From Temnothorax longispinosus (Eukaryota; Arthropoda; Insecta; Hymenoptera; Formicidae): a stretch of 64,000 nt of DNA. This document shows positions 23,721 through 33,623 of this stretch, piece after piece (the stretch's first letter is position 1; every line of letters begins with the position of its first letter). The notes beneath the pieces are model-generated. The model was not told the DNA's origin. It saw only the letters and a program-made list of their open reading frames with translations, and did no database searches. The stretch covers positions 2,108,001 to 2,172,000 of the forward strand of contig NC_092361.1 in assembly GCF_030848805.1 (NCBI RefSeq). The letters are read 5' to 3'. Both the position numbers and the translations under genes were made by a program.

Positions 23721-23845
23721 CAAAATTTAATTATTTTAACTTTTTTTGTACAAGTACTGTATATAAAGAATATTTTATGTTTGATTTCCATTAATAAGAA
23801 AGATAACGTTATATTATGAAAATTAGCTTCATTGTCTGAATAATT

Positions 23846-23927
23846 AAGACATGATGAATTTTGAATTTTAGTTATCCCTGTCATACATAAAAAGATGGTG
23901 ATAAAAGATGGAAATTTTCTGATGTAT
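23846..23927 (+). ncRNA. snR38-like box C/D snoRNA, copy 2
   Basis: Box C ATGATGA (23851-23857) and D CTGA (23919-23922), with ACA and TGT just outside able to close the terminal stem. The guide AGTTATCCCTGT pairs over 12 bases with ACAGGGAUAACU of the 28S peptidyl transferase centre. An internal GGTGATA may serve as C'. The D box is 82 nt before the exon 8 acceptor. Confidence 0.83.
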
Positions 23928-24041
23928 CAATATATATCATTAATTGTGCAATATAAGTAAATTGAAAAACTTTTTAAACTAACGGAAACAATTTCTTTTT
24001 CAGAATGAGAGAAATTGCTGTAAGCGACGGGAAAAATTAAC

Positions 24042-24096
24042 GGTGCTACCGGGACTCGAACTCGGGATCCTTTGCTCCTAAATCTTCTACAATGCA
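24042..24096 (-). other. tRNA 3'-half-like relic, antisense in host exon 8
   Basis: The same T-arm-like block as in exon 7, duplicated with the exon. Here the acceptor-like end reads GGTAGCACC instead of GGTAGCTCC. It is absent from exons 9 and 10, so it was lost or was inserted before only part of the array was copied. Confidence 0.4.
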
Positions 24097-24189
24097 AGAG
24101 AGTATTGAAAGATAGTCGGTGAATGATAATGAACTGTACATCAAAATGACATCTCTCCCAATAAAGTAAGAATTGTTTTTTTTTCCTGA

Positions 24190-24253
24190 TTGTATGATAA
24201 TTATAAATTTGACAAGCATATGTCTAAGAATCTCTTACTGCTTATCTAATAAC
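24190..24253 (+). pseudogene. Degenerate SNORD27/snR74-like snoRNA, copy 2
   Basis: The guide GACAAGCATATG is intact. Box C is ATGATAA (24194-24200), and both D' and D are CTAA (D at 24246-24249). It shares an intron with snR38-like copy 3 and lies about 275 nt from the acceptor. It is presumed inactive. Confidence 0.7.
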
Positions 24254-24377
24254 AAAATTTAATTATTTTAACTTTTTTTGTACAAGTACTGTATATAAAG
24301 AATATTTTATGTTTGATTTCCATTAATAAGAAAGATAACGTTATATTGTGAAAATTAGCTTCATTGTCTAAATAATT

Positions 24378-24452
24378 AAGACATGATGAATTTTGAATTT
24401 TAGTTATCCCTGTCATACATAAAAAGATGGTGATAAAAATTTTCTGATGTAT
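24378..24452 (+). ncRNA. snR38-like box C/D snoRNA, copy 3
   Basis: Box C ATGATGA (24383-24389), guide AGTTATCCCTGT, an internal GGTGATA and D CTGA (24444-24447). A deletion of AGATGGAA relative to copy 2 lies between C' and D. The 12-base match to the 28S peptidyl transferase centre is kept. The D box is 78 nt before the exon 9 acceptor. Confidence 0.83.
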
Positions 24453-24654
24453 CAATATGTATCATTAATTGCGCAATATAAGTGCAATAACTTTCCAAAC
24501 TAACGGAAACAATTTCTTTTCCAGAATGTGAGAAATATGCACGGAGAATGTGCAAGGTAGTCATTTCGCTAAGTGATAACGAACTGTACATCAAAATGAC
24601 GTCTTTCTCAATAAAGTAAGAATTGTTTGTTTTTTTAAATATATTTATTTCTGA

Positions 24655-24718
24655 TTGTATGATGATTATAAAATTGACAAGCATATGTCTAAGAATCTCT
24701 TACTGCTTATCTAATAAC
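24655..24718 (+). pseudogene. Degenerate SNORD27/snR74-like snoRNA, copy 3
   Basis: Box C is consensus ATGATGA (24659-24665) and the guide is intact, but D' and D are both CTAA (D at 24711-24714). It shares its intron with snR38-like copy 4 and lies about 276 nt from the acceptor. Loss of the D box should prevent snoRNP assembly. Confidence 0.7.
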
Positions 24719-24842
24719 AAAATTTAATTATTTTAACTTTTTTTGTACAAGTACTGTATATAAAGAATATTTTATGTTTGATTTCCATTAATAAGAAAGA
24801 TAACGTTATATTGTGAAAATTAGCTTCATTGTCTAAATAATT

Positions 24843-24917
24843 AAGACATGATGAATTTTGAATTTTAGTTATCCCTGTCATACATAAAAAGATGGTGATA
24901 AAAATTTTCTGATGTAT
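24843..24917 (+). ncRNA. snR38-like box C/D snoRNA, copy 4
   Basis: Essentially identical to copy 3: C ATGATGA (24848-24854), guide AGTTATCCCTGT, D CTGA (24909-24912). It lies in intron 9, 78 nt before the exon 10 acceptor. It belongs to the 465-bp tandem duplication. Confidence 0.83.
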
Positions 24918-25119
24918 CAATATGTATCATTAATTGCGCAATATAAGTGCAATAACTTTCCAAACTAACGGAAACAATTTCTTTTCCAGAATGTGAGAAA
25001 TATGCACGGAGAATGTGCAAGGTAGTCATTTCGCTAAGTGATAACGAACTGTACATCAAAATGACGTCTTTCTCAATAAAGTAAGAATTGTTTGTTTTTT
25101 TAAATATATTTATTTCTGA

Positions 25120-25191
25120 TTGTATGATGATTATAAAATTGACAAGCATATGTCTGAGAATCCCTTGCTGCAAAATTTTTTATCTGATAGC
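25120..25191 (+). ncRNA. SNORD27/snR74-like box C/D snoRNA, copy 4 (18S Am27 guide)
   Basis: Box C ATGATGA (25124-25130), D' CTGA (25154-25157) and D CTGA (25184-25187). The guide GACAAGCATATG before D' is complementary to CAUAUGCUUGUC near the 5' end of 18S rRNA. The fifth base upstream of D' pairs with A27 (human count), exactly the site of human U27 and yeast snR74 (A28). It is alone in its intron and 73 nt before the exon 11 acceptor. Confidence 0.9.
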
Positions 25192-25372
25192 AAAATTTAA
25201 TTATTTTAACTTTTTTTCGTACAAGTACTGTATATAAAGAATATTTTGTTTAATTTCAGATCGATATTGGTTTGCGGAAACAATGTGACCTTGAATAATG
25301 AACTGTACATCAAAATGACATCTTTCTCAATAAAGTAAGAATTGTTTGTTTTTTTAAATATATTTTTTCTGA

Positions 25373-25444
25373 TTGTATGATGATTATAAAATTGACAAGC
25401 ATATGTCTGAGAATCCCTTGCTGCAAAATTTTTTATCTGATAAC
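25373..25444 (+). ncRNA. SNORD27/snR74-like box C/D snoRNA, copy 5
   Basis: A second intact copy: C ATGATGA (25377-25383), D' CTGA (25407-25410), D CTGA (25437-25440), with the same 18S guide. It is alone in its intron, with the D box 74 nt before the exon 12 acceptor. It differs from copy 4 by very few bases. Confidence 0.9.
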
Positions 25445-25644
25445 AAAATTTAATTATTTTAACTTTTTTTGTACAAGTGCTGTGTATAAAGAATATTTTG
25501 TGTTTAATTTTAGATCGATATTGATTTGCGGAAACAATGTGACTTTGTGCGTGATTCGTACAGATTCCTGAAGGTAAATATTGAAGAAAATACTAGTTAA
25601 ATTATATGAATAATACTGACCCATGATACAAGATTATAAGATAC

Positions 25645-25715
25645 GGAATATGATGTTATGAAATATATACGCTATCCTGATTATCTATGATTGGTTCTTG
25701 CCCTCGCTGATTTTA
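25645..25715 (+). ncRNA. SNORD103-like double-guide box C/D snoRNA (18S G601 and G644)
   Basis: Box C ATGATGT (25650-25656), D' CTGA (25677-25680), C' ATGATTG (25687-25693) and D CTGA (25707-25710). Before D, CTTGCCCTC pairs with GAGGGCAAG of 18S rRNA and the fifth-base rule gives G601 (human count), the target of SNORD103. Before D', ATATACGCTAT pairs with AUAGCGUAUAU and gives about G644. The D box is 68 nt before the exon 13 acceptor. An alternative box C ATGATAC lies at 25623. Confidence 0.75.
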
Positions 25716-25967
25716 TTGGTAGAAAAAAAGAATTTTCTTCTTTTGTATTTGATCTTAAGGTTGTTATTTTTGTTACAGATGCACAATTAACTTTGCTGCT
25801 TAAAGATAGCTGGACGTCAAGGTAAAACAGATCATTGACATCAATATATTTTATAACGTTTCTAAAAATTTTTTTATTAATATTTAAATGTGAAATTGAG
25901 GAAGATCTAAGTCATTTTAATGAAGAAAAAATAGAAATGTATTAAAAAACATTTGACATTTATTTTT

Positions 25968-26032
25968 TTTTAATGATGTTTTTATAAATATACGCTATGA
26001 TGTGTAATGATAATTAGAAACTTACTGAACCA
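25968..26032 (+). ncRNA. Candidate box C/D snoRNA with the 18S G644 guide
   Basis: Box C ATGATGT (25973-25979), a C'-like ATGATAA (26007-26013) and D CTGA (26024-26027), 77 nt before the last acceptor. The guide AATATACGCTAT pairs over 12 bases with AUAGCGUAUAUU of 18S rRNA, in the same register as the preceding snoRNA if a degenerate D' (ATGT) is used. The segment before box D has no target that I recognise. Confidence 0.6.
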
Positions 26033-26159
26033 ATAAACGGAAAAATTGCACAAGTTGCAATTACGACGTTTTGTTTGCTTAAAAAGTTTTGTGTTACTTT
26101 TTAGGGAGAGAAGATGAAAAATGAAAGATATGGATGGGAAGAGATGATGGACAAGATGA

Positions 26160-26165
26160 AATAAA
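26160..26165 (+). terminator. Polyadenylation signal of the snoRNA host gene
   Basis: An AATAAA hexamer lies about 55 bases into the last exon (26105 onward). No other long intron or exon of the gene follows, so cleavage is expected near 26185. Confidence 0.5.
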
Positions 26166-26185
26166 TAGCGAATATATTCCATAGA

Positions 26186-28056
26186 AATGTGATTCTTTTA
26201 TTGGAGAACCTTTACATCTAAAGTATAAAATGCGAAGTAATACGCGTTCCTCTTGGACTAGATACCCATTCCGCGAGAAATAGTACATAATAACGGCGTG
26301 AGATTGCACGAAGGTGTTATTGCGAATTTGCATTAGCGTCCGCGTCAGTGACTCGTCAACTTGTGCGAAACGCTATAGTTAGATCTCATCCGTACGTACG
26401 AGAAACATCACATTCATTTCGTTAATCTTTGTTTCATACAGGGTGATAATGGAACAACGTAAATAATAATTAGGGTTCGAACTTTGAAGAGTTAAGACTG
26501 TCCTCCAATAAAACAAAAGGGAGGTGGTAGGGTCATAATATCTCGTTTCATAATATCCAAACTCTATTATGTATAATAACATAATATACGCTTATTGAAA
26601 TCGATTCTACTTTAAGTGAACGCGTGAGAAGGTTTAATCGATCACACAGAGAGCTGATAATAATCTGGCGCTCGGTGCATAACACAAGGACGCGAGTACA
26701 TAAGATATAACGTAATTACACTATAATACATAACGGAGAATGTGCCAGCGAGCCGGCCAGGCTGTCCAGGATAATCAATATATGTAGCGTGTAAAGATTT
26801 AAAAAAGTATTCTTATTCTAAATCGCCAACAAACAGCTCACAGTAATATTTCTATCTTTTATCTAAAGTGTGCAGTGCTATTACGACCATGTCGTACATT
26901 ATAAAAATCACACGCGTTTGCGGGCAAGTTGGTCGCGTCTATATACTCGTAATAATTCGTCGTTGGCCGCATCAAAGGCCGGTGGAGTGGAAACTCATTC
27001 TTGTCCTTGACATACGCCGCCCGGCTGTTTCCTCGGAACTGCTCGGAACGTTGTGATGAGCAAGAGATAAGATCGAGTGTTCCGTGACACGAACGAGCTA
27101 ATTGATATTGCGTACTTCTCCTTTTCGTGAATCACATTGAATATCGGTAGAAATTTTCCGTCAGACGGCGCAGAAATAAATTTTCAACACCGCCGCTGAT
27201 TCATGATATTGCAAAACACATCCTAACATTACATGAGATTCAGTTTTCGTTCACCATCGATCGATGGTTAAGATCTTTTCTGTCATTGGACACGATACAA
27301 TTCTTATTAGATAAATATTCTATGTTTCATATTGAATATATTTCGTAATATAGTAATATCATGTCATTGATCAATAAGATAAAAAATTAAATTTGGTCGT
27401 CTCTTGCTTTTAGCGATGAATTAGTATGAATCCAAGAAGGGAGGGGGTATATACTTTGTGTTCCGTAATCGATATAAAAATTTCAGTTTCTTACATATGT
27501 GGAATATTTCTTAAAGATGTAAAAAGACAATATAATGATTCAATGATCATTACAAATCTCTTTACAAGTTATCTATAATTACAATTAATATTAATGAATA
27601 TAGTATATACATTAGACACAAAATACCCTTCCTCTCTCTTGAAAGATTCAATATTTAGAAACGTTTTGAATGCACTTGCAACGTTTGCGTCGATATGGTT
27701 AGACATAATTTGTGTCGCACGTCAAGCTCTCAGGAATTTACTTTAACACCCTGTGATTTAGATCGTGTTAGTTATACGATAGAAAAATTACGAACGAATC
27801 CCGTTTTCGAGTATGTCGCCATTTAAAGAAGTAGCCTTCTTATCGGTTTCACAAAGCTAAAAAATCGGCATTCCGTAAGTTTTTCCCTTTCGAATAAATC
27901 AACATTAATTCTTATTACGTGGCTATCTTCCTGAGTGACCGCTAGCACCTTTCGCTGAATATTTACATGAACTACGGCACTTTCGACCGCTGCCGTTCGC
28001 TATACTGATATACTATACATCATATTATCTACATTGAGCATGTCGCCTGCCAGTTG
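26186..28056. other. Intergenic region between the snoRNA host gene and the sulfotransferase
   Basis: The two genes converge here. The stretch is mostly AT-rich with no open frame that carries a recognisable motif. The part next to 28056 is the likely 3' untranslated region of the sulfotransferase. No RNA gene was seen. Confidence 0.45.
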
Positions 28057-31000
28057 TCACAACTGGAGCCGGTAATTTGTGATAGGATCGAAGTCTTTTT
28101 GGTGTGTGGAATTTAAGGCCATCACATATCCCCACAATCGCATGGCGGTCGCGCATACCTCCTGTATTTCACGAACCTCTTCGAAGTCTAAATCAGCCCG
28201 CCAGTGAAATGGTGCGACCTTGGAATTCCGGAAGGTGCTCGACACCCCGCCTTCGTCGTTCTTCGTGTGCGTGTCCAGGAATCTCTTCACGTTCACGTGA
28301 AAGTTCAAACCGTAAAAATTGTAAAGCTCCTTCACGTGCTTGTAGGGATCCACGGACAGGTCCTCGTAGCGCACCACTCTGTTTATCACATACGAATGTT
28401 AATGAACGTTCAGTCTTTCATACTAATGAAATTTATAATTCATATGATGATTTTAATAAGTCGTTTGAAAATCGTGCGCGGAATAAATTTTTGCAAATGC
28501 CGAACGTACAGTGACTGGCAAAGCAACGGTATGATTATATTGATTATCCGGTGTTATACCTGAAAGAACGTGGATATTTTTTTGACAGTTCTACCGCCGC
28601 GCTAAAGTCCGATACCATGTCTGCGCAAACCAGAGCCGGATCGGAGCAATCGGGCTTAGTAGGACACCATTCCCTGTGTTTTCTGGATTGCAGAATGCCT
28701 CTCGGATCACGAATGAGAAGAACTAGTCGCACACCCAAACTGCAATACAGATGAACGCATGTTTTTACGCGTTACGAAGAGTTAATGTCCAAATTAGATC
28801 TAAAGAACATCGCATGCTTTACGGTTATCGCATAATTCCTTACTCTTCTTCGGCCAGAAGACTTTCCGCTATTCGCAACCTCAATCGTACGAGCTTCATC
28901 GATTGGAACGGAAATAGTCGGCAAAATTTAGAAACGAAACGCGGATCCCAACAGATGCGTTTATGTGCTTGGCATTGCCGCCATAAATCCGTGGTGTGCT
29001 TAAATACCCAAGTATGAGTTTTCCCATAATCCAGGTACCGATCTGTAATTACAATTATACGCAATCATTAAACGATGCGCCTCGAGATAAATTATAGAAA
29101 TTTTAAAAATGCGTGAAATTACCGAGCTCCTTGTATTCGCAATTCAACAGAGAGACTATCCTTGTCAAGGATTCTTCAGCGAGCGGCGGCTCTCGGATTT
29201 GCACAATTCCATAGTCAAGTAACGGTTCGTAATGATAAAAATTGGCTGGATGCGCGTTCACTACGTCGCCGAGAAACGTGCTGCCGGTTCTCCAGGTCGT
29301 CAGAATTACGCTTCTCATGGGTCTACCGCCCTTCTCCATCACTAAATCTTCAAGTTTGCTGCAAACGGGTAATAGTTGAACGTTCTGATTTTCAAATTCG
29401 GTACGAAAGTTACATTCTCGCGCGCGCGTAGTTTACCTCACATTTATCCCATATCTTCCGTTTGGATACTCATAATTTTCCATCTCTCTTGCGATCGTCC
29501 TCCTTTGTTGGTCAACCACCTCCTGAATTTCGGTGATCGTGCCATTGTACGCGGATCCTGTGATATACGCCTAAAAAGCAAATTGAAACCAATTACTAAA
29601 CAGGGAATTATTACTCGTTACTTGTTAGCCAACATTACAAATAAATGCAAGGTTAAAAGAAAAACACTTTAACTTTGAAACGGGTATGCGATATACATGT
29701 CCTAAATAAGCGAACAGGAAAATGAAATCACATTTTGATATTTGATCACATAAAAGCAGATTTCTATAGCAGACGTTTTTAATCACTTCGCTAATTTAAT
29801 GAAGATAAATTTGAAAATCGCATGGACTAACAAACGTTAGTTAAAAACAGTATTTATATTTATATATAATCTTCATTTCTCTATACGTATTAAAGAAATA
29901 AGATACATGTAATAAAGATAACAAATATCGTTCATTATTCACGAACAACCAGAATAAACATTTAAAATTATAATCCAAAAACAGAGGACATACGTTAGTA
30001 AAAAGCTAGTACACACACAAAAACATATATATATACATATATATACAATGAACAGAAGCTTTACAGAGTAATAATTTAACAAATTCGATCGATCTTAATG
30101 TATGACATCACATGCAATGAAACGAAATAAAATCTATTAAAAAAAACGCGGATTAACTTTCTTTATTAAAAATATAAATTGTTTTTTCCATCTTATTTGT
30201 CAGTTAATAACAATATAATTAACAATGTTATAAATATAAACACGTATGTTTTTTAAGAAGTGATAAAAATACACAATTTTATTATACCCTATTAAAGTTA
30301 ACATCGTGGAAATTAAATTGCAAAAAAAGAGTAATCTCTATTTCTTAAGGACAGGAGCTAGTTACAGCTTTCGCTATGCTTGCTGTGTCAACATTGCGAT
30401 AAGATAAGGCACTCTAACGATAAGTGGCACTCTAAACAACAATTAACAACAAGTCGCAGCATTTGCGCATTCAGATCGATACGTGTGCATACCTGGCTCA
30501 CCGTTACCGGCTCTTGGATTTTGGTGGTCCGCGGCCTTATCTCAATATCCTATATCGTGGGAGAAAAAAAAAGCAACGACGTTTTAGCGTTTTGTTTGTG
30601 CGTCTCGCGTCGTGAGCACGAATATATATTCGCTGATGGAAACAATCGTGACGTGGGAACAACGATCTTTCTCCCTCTCTTTCTCAATTCTAGGTAGCGT
30701 GTTTGATGTTTCTGAAGGATGCAGGTGCGAGCAGCGAGATACCCATGATTGTACCGTGAGATTACTGTTGTCAAGAGTGAAGGTGAATGATTAAAAAGTG
30801 CCAATCTCTACGCGCGATCATGCTGATTTCGAATTATCATGTTACCAGGTGTCTTTTCTTATTCAAATTTTATAGATACGAATTGTCAAATGTTAAATGG
30901 TGTCGAATTGCAGCAAGTCGTGAACTTCCTGTCGATTTAGTTTCCAACGAGCTGATGGTCTTCGATAAAATATATTGCAGTTGACAAAATATCTTATCGT

Positions 31001-31393
31001 TCAGGACGCGGTTGATCTGACAATTCGTAAACGACAGATAGCGATGTGTGAAAGGAAAAGAGGGAGGGGGCGGCGGACACAAAGAGAGATGGAAACAGGG
31101 AGAAAGAGGAGTCGCGCGCGTCGGTCCTTCGCGCGTCTTCGCGTCAAGACAGATGGATAAAGAAAAAGAGTTTAGGGTGCAAAAGTTTAAGACTTTACCG
31201 TCAGAAAGAGCGTGTGTGTTTGGCGTGACTCAATTTAGGGCAATCACCCCACCTCCGAATATTTACTGACCGATATCACCGGTTGCAGCCGGTGCTCGAG
31301 GTAGCTGCTGTAGCGCTGGTTAAACGCTAGGAAGAAGATGCAGACGGATGCAGCCAGGGCTACCAGACCGTAGAAGCTCAGCCGCTTCGACAT
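28057..31393 (-). CDS. Carbohydrate sulfotransferase, GlcNAc/Gal-6-O-sulfotransferase family (6 coding exons, 397 aa)
   Basis: Coding exons are 31271-31393, 29437-29570, 29123-29358, 28844-29042, 28560-28739 and 28057-28378. All are GT-AG with phases closing at 398 codons. The N-terminus (MSKRLSFYGLVALAASVCIF) is a short basic tail and one membrane span, giving a type II Golgi protein. The luminal domain has the 5'-phosphosulfate loop TTWRTGSTFLGDV with a following NFYHYEPL, and the 3'-phosphate motif LVLLIRDPRGILQSRKHREW, both diagnostic for PAPS-dependent sulfotransferases of the CHST1/2/3/5/7 group. It should transfer sulfate from PAPS to carbon 6 of a Gal, GalNAc or GlcNAc residue of a glycan; the exact acceptor cannot be read from sequence. 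An AG acceptor 8 nt before the ATG (31401) suggests a separate upstream 5' untranslated exon, perhaps in the CpG-rich region beyond 31900. Confidence 0.93.
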
Positions 31394-31401
31394 CCTTGAT
31401 C

Positions 31402-33623
31402 CTGGAAAGCGCAGGAACTTGAAAAAGAAGACAAAAGACCATTTATATAGACTTTTTGGAATTTACGCAACGGCGGCGGAGCGGAAACGCGACTTATCGG
31501 GGAAAATATAATTATTCGTAACGTATTGCGAGAACGCGTGAGAAAATTTTGAAATTAAAATTCGCCCGATATTTAAATTTATACAATGAACTTTTCCACG
31601 GAAATCGCAGTAACGACGAGGCTTGGAAGGGGAAAACGCGAGGGAAGAAATAAATATTCATTATTTTATCTTCGCCGAAAGAGCGCGAAAGCGCCCGCGG
31701 TAATTAAACGCGACTAATTAAAAGAAAACCGTCGTCGCGCGAGTCCGAATCTCCCCGCGCTCATTAAAATTCCGGCGCGTATAATCGCGATAAGGATTGG
31801 CGCGGTAATCTCGATCGAATAAAATCACAACAATAGGGAGGCCGGGGTGGAGGGAGGTTTTCCTCTTTCGCGCGGCCCGACGATAAAACGGGGCCACGAT
31901 AAGACACGAGCGCGACGAAACTATCGATCGCAATTAATTGCTGGGCGGCCGCGGCGACGGGCCGATTCGTCTCACCTTTCGCGAAATGAAATCCGTCGCT
32001 AGACGATGAGGCCTCGCCATCGCTCGCCGTCGCCGGAAAACGTTCTATCAGCGAAACCGAACACCAGCAATCGTCGAATGTCGCCGCGACGTGGCATAAT
32101 AGCGAAATTATGCAAAGAAAAAAAGAAATAAAGGTCCGCTCCGCGCAAAATCGCCGCGGGCGTCCTCGGGAGCGCGACTCGCCGGAAAGAAGCACTCGTC
32201 GATTTCTTCGTGTCCGAAAAAGAATAACTCGACGCACTTTGCGTCGTCCGTCGAGTTTCAAACACACGTTTAAGTACGCACACGCGTTCGCGCTATTTTT
32301 GCGTTTCGCGCGCTCGCTCGCCCGCGCGAATATAGCGAGGACGTTGAAAGCGGGATCGGCTCGCTCGCGCGACCGGGGGGTGGTCGCACGTGTGCACGTG
32401 CGGAGACGGAATGCGAAGAGCCGACGAGAGTGACGGCGAACGACGACGCGTGCTCGCACGGCTCGCACGCGCTCGTCTCCGTCGGCTGTGCTCCGGCTTC
32501 GCAGCGGCGAATCCTGCTATTCCCGCTTATTCTCCATTCCGCTCCGCGCTGCGCCGCGGCGACGAGCGACGGTCGCGAACACGCTCGCGTCGACCGGGGG
32601 CAGGGGTAGAGGAGGAGGGGGAGGAGGAAGAGAAGGAGGAAAAGGAGGTGGCGGCTGGCGGCCACGCTCTTTATCGCGTCCGCCAAATGCAACGGAATTC
32701 TCTATCTCTATTTCTCTCTCTCTATCTCTCACCTCGGAATCGTGCTCGTGCACTCGCTGCCGCCGCACGTTCGGCCAGCTCAACCATGACGCTGCGCTGG
32801 AACGACAACGACGGGATTCGCGGCGACGTGCCGCGGGCCGCGCCGAGGACGGCGAGGACGCAGCGGGGAACGACAACGACGGTGACGACGTCCATCGCGT
32901 CGGCCAGCGACGCTCGTGGCCTACTAACGGGCTCGGGGGGGCCGGACGCGCCCGCAGGCGAGAGACAGTATATATAAACGGCCTGCGTGTGTGACAACGG
33001 CGAACGCGGACGCCGTATTGCGGGCTCGTGCCAGGCGCGCGCCGTGTAGGCGCACTCAGGCGGCCTAGGCGCAGCGGTACGCGAAAACACTGTGTCACGA
33101 GGTTCGCCCGAGTGCGACTGCACTCCCCTACACTCTCTCCACACAGCCTTCCGGAGTCCGGGGCGATATTCCCCGTTCGCTGCTTCACGGCGCAAAAGCA
33201 AGGCTGAAACGCGAGGCGAGAAACTCGCGAGCGCGACGCGACGAATTTGTCCGCGCGATTCGGCTCCGTTTCGGTCGTTGTTTTTATTTAAAAAGTCTTC
33301 CCTTCTTTTCCCGAAAGTTTGGTGGTGCCTGCGGCCGTGCTGCGTCAAGTGCAGAAAGTGCACTGTAAATACGACCGAGATAGATAGACCTACTTTTACT
33401 CGATACGAGAGAAATTTTCCTTTAATTAAATGCCTGAAACGCTTTAATAGCGTAGATGAGACGTTTAGAGATCTCGTTTAACGTTCTTGAAGATTTACGG
33501 AGCGTGTAAATTGTAGAAATATATGGGTACGATCAATGATACTCTCCTTTCCAAGCGTTGATAAACGCCGCGATCGATAGGATAAAAACCTATTCGTTCC
33601 TGCGCTACCTATTGCACTGCAGT
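31402..33623. promoter_or_regulatory. CpG-rich promoter-like region upstream of the sulfotransferase
   Basis: From about 31900 to 33400 the DNA is GC- and CpG-rich, with many overlapping open frames on all six frames, which is typical of low-stop GC-rich DNA and not of genes. A TATATAAA box on the plus strand at about 32970, followed by GC-rich sequence, could drive a plus-strand transcript from near 33000. The untranslated first exon of the sulfotransferase may also lie here on the minus strand. Both are inference. Confidence 0.4.
32969..32978 (+). promoter_or_regulatory. TATA-box candidate
   Basis: The string GTATATATAAACGG lies within otherwise GC-rich DNA and matches the TATAWAAR consensus. 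If used, transcription would begin about 30 bases downstream. No downstream gene is identified. Confidence 0.35.

Larger units (their letters stand above)
24240..25155 (+). repeat. Near-perfect 465-bp tandem duplication of an exon-intron unit
   Basis: About 450 bases from 24240 recur at 24705 with essentially no differences. Each unit holds an snR38-like snoRNA, an exon (9 or 10) and the start of a SNORD27-like snoRNA. The units diverge only at the end of the SNORD27-like gene, where the downstream copy has intact boxes. The identity of intron sequence points to a recent duplication or conversion. Confidence 0.85.
20503..26185 (+). ncRNA. Multi-exon snoRNA host gene, UHG/SNHG1-like, carrying about 18 box C/D snoRNA copies
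   Basis: Exons inferred from splice signals: about 20503-20586, 20918-21012, 21863-21925, 22301-22363, 22850-22910, 23148 (or 23166)-23230, 23469-23631, 24004-24165, 24525-24615, 24990-25080, 25260-25334, 25514-25573, 25779-25821 and 26105 to about 26185. An AATAAA signal lies at 26160-26165. The exons have no shared long reading frame, whereas introns hold conserved snoRNAs, as in vertebrate UHG, the host of U27 and U31. Exons 3-5 are copies of one another, as are exons 7-10. In the well-placed introns the snoRNA D box ends about 70-85 nt before the 3' splice site, the spacing known to favour intronic C/D snoRNP assembly in mammals. TCAGT initiator-like motifs near 20503 and 20511 suggest the transcription start. 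Expression and exact ends are inferred. Confidence 0.85.

Noticed and set aside
24246..25173. Repeated minus-strand frames of 69-102 codons in the snoRNA host gene
   Set aside because: They recur only because the DNA is tandemly duplicated, they run antisense to snoRNAs and exons, and they carry no protein motif.
31764..33363. Several long overlapping frames (up to 234 codons) in GC-rich DNA
   Set aside because: Frames are open on both strands at once and rich in Arg, Ser, Ala and Pro, as expected in CpG-rich DNA with few stop codons.
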